The notes under the pieces are model-generated. The model saw only the letters and a list, made by a program, of their open reading frames with translations, ran no database searches and had not been told where the DNA came from. A DNA stretch of 64,000 bases from SH-MAG3 sp036374995. Its GTDB lineage: Bacteria > Gemmatimonadota > Gemmatimonadetes > Longimicrobiales > RSA9. The translations under genes were made by a program, and so were the position numbers. Positions 59,697 to 64,000 of the stretch are shown here, in pieces (the first letter of the stretch is position 1; every line of letters starts with the position of its first letter). The stretch lies in assembly GCA_036374995.1 (NCBI GenBank), contig DASUSS010000101.1:23936-87935 (forward strand), read 5' to 3'.

Positions 59697-60560
59697 TCAC
59701 CCGGATGCGGCAACCGGGACGCTTTCGGCGCCACCTGCAGAGATCCGCCGCCCTCTCCAGGTCCACCACACGGCAATCCCAGCCGCGGCGATCGCGAGCA
59801 GGACGTTCATGGTCGCGACGACCGGTTGGGACGTGACTGCAGCCAGCTGCATCGCAATGTTGATCAGGGCGTGCCAGAAGATGACCGGCAGCACGCTTCC
59901 ATGCGCGGCGTCGTACAGGAACGTCAGCACTATGGCGCCGGCCAGCAGACCAAACACGAATCCGACGATCGTAGGCAGTCCACCCTGATACGATGGCCGA
60001 TAGAAGAACGCTGGCAAATGCCAAAGCGCCCAGAAGGGCGTCAGGATGACCGTCGCCACGAGCGGCCCGTGCCGGCGCTCCAGTCGCGGTAGCACGAAGC
60101 CACGCCACCCCGGCTCCTCGCCGATCCCGTACGCGAACGTGCCGACGAAGAGGAGATCCAGCAGCCAGGCCCGATTGGCGTACTCCGCCAGGGCGAGCCG
60201 GCCGAAATCGGGCCAGTCACCGCCCGAGACACGCACCAGCACCGCAGCAGCGACGAACAACACGACCGGGCTGAGCGTCGCGATGAACCACCACCGCGCT
60301 GCGACGCGGCGGCGGACCAGCGATTCCAGCCAACGACGCACAGCCGGCAAGCCGCCCTCCGCGCGGGTCACCAGGAGCGCGGCTGTCAAAGGACCGAGAG
60401 CGCCAAGCGCGTGCCACTCCGGCGGGAGCCTGACGGGAAGCAGGCCCCCGGAGGAGAGGGCGAGGGGCACAAGCAGCGCCCAGGTGATGCCGTACGCGAG
60501 TGCGAAGTAAGCGATCAGGGGAAACTGCCGAAACGGCGAATCAGCGCCTGGAGCGGGCAT
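59697..60560 (-). CDS. CPBP-family intramembrane metalloprotease
   Basis: This 287-residue membrane protein has the family's GEEPGWRGF (Glu148, Glu149, Arg153), ALWHLPAFFY and VIFWHALINI motifs in order. GGAGGAA precedes the ATG. It follows a membrane protein gene by 16 bp on the same strand and is probably cotranscribed with it. It is only distantly similar to the CPBP protein at 26993 (EEPGWRG versus EEVLYRG type), so the two belong to different subgroups. Confidence 0.85.
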   Translation of the reverse strand: MPAPGADSPFRQFPLIAYFALAYGITWALLVPLALSSGGLLPVRLPPEWHALGALGPLTAALLVTRAEGGLPAVRRWLESLVRRRVAARWWFIATLSPVVLFVAAAVLVRVSGGDWPDFGRLALAEYANRAWLLDLLFVGTFAYGIGEEPGWRGFVLPRLERRHGPLVATVILTPFWALWHLPAFFYRPSYQGGLPTIVGFVFGLLAGAIVLTFLYDAAHGSVLPVIFWHALINIAMQLAAVTSQPVVATMNVLLAIAAAGIAVWWTWRGRRISAGGAESVPVAASG

Positions 60561-60576
60561 GGCATTTCCTCCGTCG

Positions 60577-61644
60577 TCAACTCCCCAAAACGGATGCCAC
60601 CGTCAGCGCCTCGACGAGGGCGCTCAGAATCCACGTGAGCAGCGGAATGATCAGATACAGCAGCACTCGTCGAAGCGCTGGGGTGTCCAGCGGCCAGGTG
60701 GCGACGCTCTCGACCAGGTGGCGGTACGCCAGCAGATCGGACAGGGTCGGACCCCGATCCCCGGGCAGCCGCGAGCGCACACGCGCGCTCTCCTCCCTCA
60801 CCATCCGGCTGCACCACGCGAGTTCGGCATCTTTCGCCAGGCGGATGCGGCTCTGCACGCCCGAGAGCGGCAGGGCAACCGCGACAACGACGAGCGCGAC
60901 GCTCAGCGTGCCGAACACGGCGAGCATCATCGTGACGCCCATGTCGAAGCCGAGCAGCCCGATGAACGTCGCAAGCCCGGCGGCGGTGAGCCCGTTGCTC
61001 AGACCGTGGCGCACAAACGGCCGCAAAGGCGCCGCGTCGAACAAGTCGAGTTCCGGCGCCTCGCGGGCGAGGCGCGACAGCCGATGCGACACCTGCCCCA
61101 GGGCCAGCCCGAACCACCCCATCCAGAACCCGATCCAGAGGCCGAGCAAGCGGTGCCAGAACACCTCCGGGGACAACTCTGCAAGCATCCAAAAGCTCAG
61201 CGGGCCGCCGATGTCCGGTTCAGTCAACCACGGACCCAGCAGCGTCAGCAGCGACCCGGCCACGCCCGCTGCGAGCCATGGCCATGACGCGGCGCCGAAC
61301 GACGGCAGATCGGCCACCTCGGCGGGCCCCGCATTCCCCGCCTGCAACCGCAGCTCGAGGACGGTCTGGCGACCGCTGACCAGGGTGGCGAGATACGCGG
61401 CGGGGAGGTAGGCCGCGCCGAAGCAGTGGACCAGCGCGACCCACACGTCCGTCCACTCGCCCGGCTCGCCGAAAGGCGAACGGCCGAGGGTGAACTGCTG
61501 CGCCAGGAAGATCGCAGCGAGGGCGGTCGCGGCAGGTAGGCTCCACGCGAGCACCCGGCGCGGACTCGCCGCGTCGGATACGCGGCCGAGGACGCCGCCG
61601 GGCACGGGGCCCCGTGAAAGGCCGATCGGCGCAGGTGCACGCAC
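60577..61644 (-). CDS. Polytopic membrane protein of unknown function
   Basis: This 355-residue protein has about eight membrane helices (LPAATALAAIFLAQQFTLG, ALVHCFGAAYLPAAYLATLV, WLAAGVAGSLLTLLGPWL, VFWHRLLGLWIGFWMGWFGL, LATFIGLLGFDMGVTMMLAV, LSVALVVVAVALPLSGVQ, LLYLIIPLLTWILSALVEAL). A GTG start is used. No family was recognised. It is the first gene of a pair with the CPBP protease, which suggests substrate or partner status. Confidence 0.65.
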   Translation of the reverse strand: MRAPAPIGLSRGPVPGGVLGRVSDAASPRRVLAWSLPAATALAAIFLAQQFTLGRSPFGEPGEWTDVWVALVHCFGAAYLPAAYLATLVSGRQTVLELRLQAGNAGPAEVADLPSFGAASWPWLAAGVAGSLLTLLGPWLTEPDIGGPLSFWMLAELSPEVFWHRLLGLWIGFWMGWFGLALGQVSHRLSRLAREAPELDLFDAAPLRPFVRHGLSNGLTAAGLATFIGLLGFDMGVTMMLAVFGTLSVALVVVAVALPLSGVQSRIRLAKDAELAWCSRMVREESARVRSRLPGDRGPTLSDLLAYRHLVESVATWPLDTPALRRVLLYLIIPLLTWILSALVEALTVASVLGS

Positions 61645-62274
61645 TCGGACACCTCAACGCCCCGCGAAGCCCCGGGTGACCAGGCCGAAGGATCGGCCAG
61701 CCCCAGGGCTCCGCGCGTTTCGAGTTGGCCGCGGTTTGTCGCTCGGGGCGCGGACCAGGTCCCCCGAATGATAAGATATCTGCTGCTTTGACCACCGGAA
61801 ACGGCGGCCGCCCGAGCGGCGGAGCGACCATGGCCGAGAGTCTCCATCTCGCCCCCTGGACGTCGGGCCGACGGAGGCGCCCCGTGACGCGGCGGCACGG
61901 TGTGGCGGCCCGGAACTGACGGCGATGGAGGAGGCGAGGGAAGCGGAGCGACAGGCCAGGATCGAAGACCCGCGGCGCCGATTCGTCGACGGGCCCGTGC
62001 TCGTCCTGCCGCGGTCGCAGCGCGTCCGAGTTTCCGGCGGACATGGAATCGTGATCGCCGCGCGGTCGAGGCCCCCGGACCGCGCATGGAGGACCGGAGC
62101 CGACGGAGCGACGCAGCGCGGTGGAGGGTCGGCACTCCTGGCATCCCGCTGCCGCTCGTGTCCAACGTTGACCTGCGGGTCCCGCACGGAGTCTAAGCGA
62201 CGCTTCTATTGGCGCACAGAACGCGTGAAGTCGCTGACTGTTCGCTCCACAGGATCCAGCGCGATGCTTGTGCG
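61645..62274. other. Gene-free 630 bp
   Basis: I see no supportable gene on either strand. Around 61770-61795 there is an AT-rich island (ATGATAAGATATC) in a GC-rich field, which is the likely promoter area for the minus-strand membrane-protein gene starting at 61644. The rest consists of GC-rich frames with shadow-like, Arg/Pro-rich translations. Confidence 0.5.
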
Positions 62275-62400
62275 TCAGCCCTCGAGCCCCTTCATACGCG
62301 CCGCTTCCGCTTCACGACGGTGTTGCTCCTCCTGGCGTTGCCGCTCCTCTGTGCGCCGCCTCTCCGCTGCCTCCGCGCGACGGCGTTCACGTTCCGCCCG
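62275..62400 (-). pseudogene. Arg/Glu-rich coiled-coil scrap without start codon
   Basis: Read on the minus strand the frame between stops encodes AERERRRAEAAERRRTEERQ, then RQEEQHRREAEAARMKGLEG and TGA. This highly charged pattern is a genuine coiled-coil composition, not a shadow of the neighbouring permease. It has no ATG, GTG or TTG before its last six codons and lies directly behind the stop of the ADOP permease at 62423. It is probably the 3' relic of a coiled-coil protein. Confidence 0.45.
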
Positions 62401-62422
62401 TCATTGGCCAAGGCAACAGCCG

Positions 62423-64000
62423 TCACTCGTCCCGGAGCGCCTCCATGGGATGGATGCGCAGCCCGCGCAGCGCGGGACCCGTCGCAGCGATCAGGCCGGC
62501 CAGCACCATCACGCCGACGACGACACCCACGAACACCGCGTTCCTGATCAGGCCGAGGCCGCTGCTCTGGAGCAGCGCGGCGGCGAGGGCCGAGCCCACC
62601 AGCGCTCCGAACGCGAGCTGCGCGCCGGCCCGCGAGAAGACGTTCATGAGCAGGCGATGCGGTGGCGCACCGAGCGCGGCACGCACACCGACCTCGCGCC
62701 GTCGTTGCGTTACGGTGACCGACATGAGCGCGTGCACGCCGGCGGCGGAGAGCAGTACGACGATGCCGAAGATGAGCTGCAGCAGGGCGGAGGCCATGGC
62801 GAGGAAGCGTGCGTTGGGCAGCCTTGCCAGGTTCGCGACGCGATCGATCCGCAGATCGGGATCGAGCGCGCTGGCGAGCTCCCGCAGCCGCGGTGCGAAG
62901 GCGTCGACATCGTCGCCGCGAACGCGGACCAGCAGAGTCGCGGTCTGGAGCTCCGGCGTCATGGCGTAGTAGATCGCGGGCTCCGCGTACGTACCGTCGA
63001 ACGCGCTCGCGTGGAGGTTCGGTACAACGCCGACGACCTCGTGCCACGGGCCTGCCTCTGCAGCCGCGTGCTCGCCGCTCCAGGCGCCGCTCTCCGGGCG
63101 CGGCACGAAGCGCAGCCGCCGGCCGAGTGCGTTGCCGCCGTCGAGCAGCCGGCGCACGAACGCCTCGTTCACGAGCACGCCGGCGCCCGGCGCGCGCGCC
63201 GTGTCTCCAGCGATCGTGCCGGCATTGGCGCCCGCATCGACAGTCGTCAGGCCGCGGCCCGCCATGAGGGGGACGTCGAGCACCTCGAAGTAGTCGGGCG
63301 CCACGCCCGTGAGCTGCGCGTCGTGCGTGGCGGACACCGCATCGCGAGACGCGTTCTCGAGCTCGACGCGCGCACCGTCGGGCACGGAGTGGCCCTCGAA
63401 TGTGACCCCAGCGACGGCGGGCTCGGCCTCGAGACGTCGCTCGAGGTCCGACAGACGGACAGCCAGGCGGGCGGCGGCCGCGCGGCGATGTGCGGCGCCG
63501 TCCATGCCGGGGTGCAGTGGCATCGCAACTGCGAGGTCGGCGGTGAGGAATTCGTGCGCAGCGAACGTCGGCCGCACGTCGGCCTCGCGGATGTCGCGGT
63601 AGCCCTGGCTCAGCACGAGCGGCAGGACGGTGACGGCAACGCCAACCTGCACGACGATCAGCGCGGTCCAGCCGCGGCCGAGCCGCACAGTCGCGCCGCC
63701 GAGACCGCGCAGGTCCGACTGAACGCGTCGCCCCGTCGCCTTCAGACCCGGCACGATGCCGACGATGCATGCGCTCAGTACGGCGAGCGCCGCCGCGAAC
63801 AGAACCGAGCGCGGCTGCAGGCTGTAGTCGACCCAGAACGCGGACTCGCCCCGGGCTGCCATCAGAGCCCGGAACTGCTCGAGCGCAGTGTGGGCGAGAG
63901 TCAGCCCAAGCGCGGCACCGACGGACGACAGGACGAGCGCCTCGGTGGAGAGCTGCGCGACGATGCGGCGACGGCTCGCGCCTAGCGCCGTGCGTACCGC
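62423..64000 (-). CDS. ADOP-type MacB-like ABC permease, C-terminal 525 residues (5' end outside window)
   Basis: The frame is open to the right edge, where VRTALGASRRRIVAQLSTEA marks the end of the first FtsX half. The second half follows: AALAVLSACIVGIVPGLKAT, a periplasmic core (TVDAGANAGTIAGDTARAPG, GPWHEVVGVVPNLHASAFDG), then RRREVGVRAALGAPPHRLLM and the tail LRGLRIHPMEALRDE. It is the third ADOP permease in the window. Its tail lacks the PARRA motif of the other two (TGPALRGLRIHP). Any PadR partner would lie outside. Confidence 0.85.
   Translation of the reverse strand, partial: AVRTALGASRRRIVAQLSTEALVLSSVGAALGLTLAHTALEQFRALMAARGESAFWVDYSLQPRSVLFAAALAVLSACIVGIVPGLKATGRRVQSDLRGLGGATVRLGRGWTALIVVQVGVAVTVLPLVLSQGYRDIREADVRPTFAAHEFLTADLAVAMPLHPGMDGAAHRRAAAARLAVRLSDLERRLEAEPAVAGVTFEGHSVPDGARVELENASRDAVSATHDAQLTGVAPDYFEVLDVPLMAGRGLTTVDAGANAGTIAGDTARAPGAGVLVNEAFVRRLLDGGNALGRRLRFVPRPESGAWSGEHAAAEAGPWHEVVGVVPNLHASAFDGTYAEPAIYYAMTPELQTATLLVRVRGDDVDAFAPRLRELASALDPDLRIDRVANLARLPNARFLAMASALLQLIFGIVVLLSAAGVHALMSVTVTQRRREVGVRAALGAPPHRLLMNVFSRAGAQLAFGALVGSALAAALLQSSGLGLIRNAVFVGVVVGVMVLAGLIAATGPALRGLRIHPMEALRDE

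Noticed and set aside
61925..63985. 686-codon plus-strand frame
   Set aside because: Mostly antisense to the ADOP permease; Arg/Ala-rich with no motif.
1..64000. CRISPR arrays, rRNA, tRNA, prophage or intact insertion sequences
   Set aside because: No regular spaced repeats, no rRNA-like stretches, and no transposase, integrase or phage structural motifs were seen on either strand.

Overview
The window reads as chromosomal DNA from a GC-rich, Gram-negative-type soil or environmental bacterium. Gemmatimonadota is the best guess and Acidobacteriota the alternative. The guess rests on gene content, not on a marker gene: three macrolide-exporter-like FtsX permeases of the large 'ADOP' type (one with its PadR partner), a PadR-HAAS pair, secreted six-bladed beta-propeller paralogues, a CarboxypepD_reg/TonB receptor joined to an ECF sigma factor, a TIGR02999-type sigma factor next to a Ser/Thr kinase-TPR protein, and an Omp85-type protein. 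No rRNA, tRNA, CRISPR array or intact insertion sequence was found.

Layout. 1-4.4 kb: a cluster of secreted beta-propeller proteins and two small putative outer-membrane proteins. 4.4-9.6 kb: a compact regulon (TonB receptor, ECF sigma, anti-sigma, small membrane protein) with a divergent lipoprotein. 9.6-12.8 kb: a translationally coupled pair, a secreted alpha/beta hydrolase followed by a 758-residue protein with an EreA/ChaN-like half and a half carrying HESFH. 13-15.7 kb: a LytS/LytTR two-component system and a methyltransferase with no standard start codon. 15.7-20.3 kb: a lipoprotein, an ADOP permease and an orphan PAS-LytS kinase. 20.4-24.2 kb: a decayed zone with a deleted and frameshifted DUF5694-like gene, a frameshifted membrane-protein remnant running in frame into an Omp85-like gene, and a small HAAS-domain scrap. 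24.2-32.3 kb: an M1-like peptidase, a CPBP protease, a tandem retropepsin, a TrmB-type regulator and an S41-like protease. 32.4-34.5 kb: an ECF sigma, anti-sigma, DUF4097 operon. 34.6-37.7 kb: a serine hydrolase divergent from a TetR regulator, then a fused pair of gene remnants. 37.7-46.3 kb: a PadR-HAAS-serine hydrolase operon with a very clear sigma70-type promoter, a TIKI/EreA-like protein, a TolB/TPR protein, a GlcG/HbpS-like protein and an NTF2-like secreted protein. 46.3-50.5 kb: the sigma-kinase pair and a lipoprotein. 50.7-59.2 kb: a PadR-ADOP pair, a LuxR/TPR regulator with a flavin monooxygenase, a BASS transporter with a small alpha/beta-barrel protein, and a frameshifted metallopeptidase. 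59.2-64 kb: a signal-peptide-only relic, an intergenic repeat and hairpin element, a second CPBP protease with a membrane partner, a coiled-coil scrap and the 3' part of a third ADOP permease.

The genes lean towards envelope and extracellular work: secreted hydrolases and proteases, outer-membrane uptake and ABC-type efflux or stress permeases, under many small local regulators (two classical ECF/anti-sigma pairs, two PadR, TetR, TrmB, LytTR, LuxR). Several operons are coupled by ATGA or GTGA overlaps of 4 bp. Nothing here is a clear defence island or biosynthetic cluster. The most unusual material is the hydrolase/two-domain EreA-like pair, the receptor-sigma-anti-sigma operon with a mirrored control region, the PadR promoter with its palindromic spacer, and the set of gene relics that match intact genes elsewhere in the same window.
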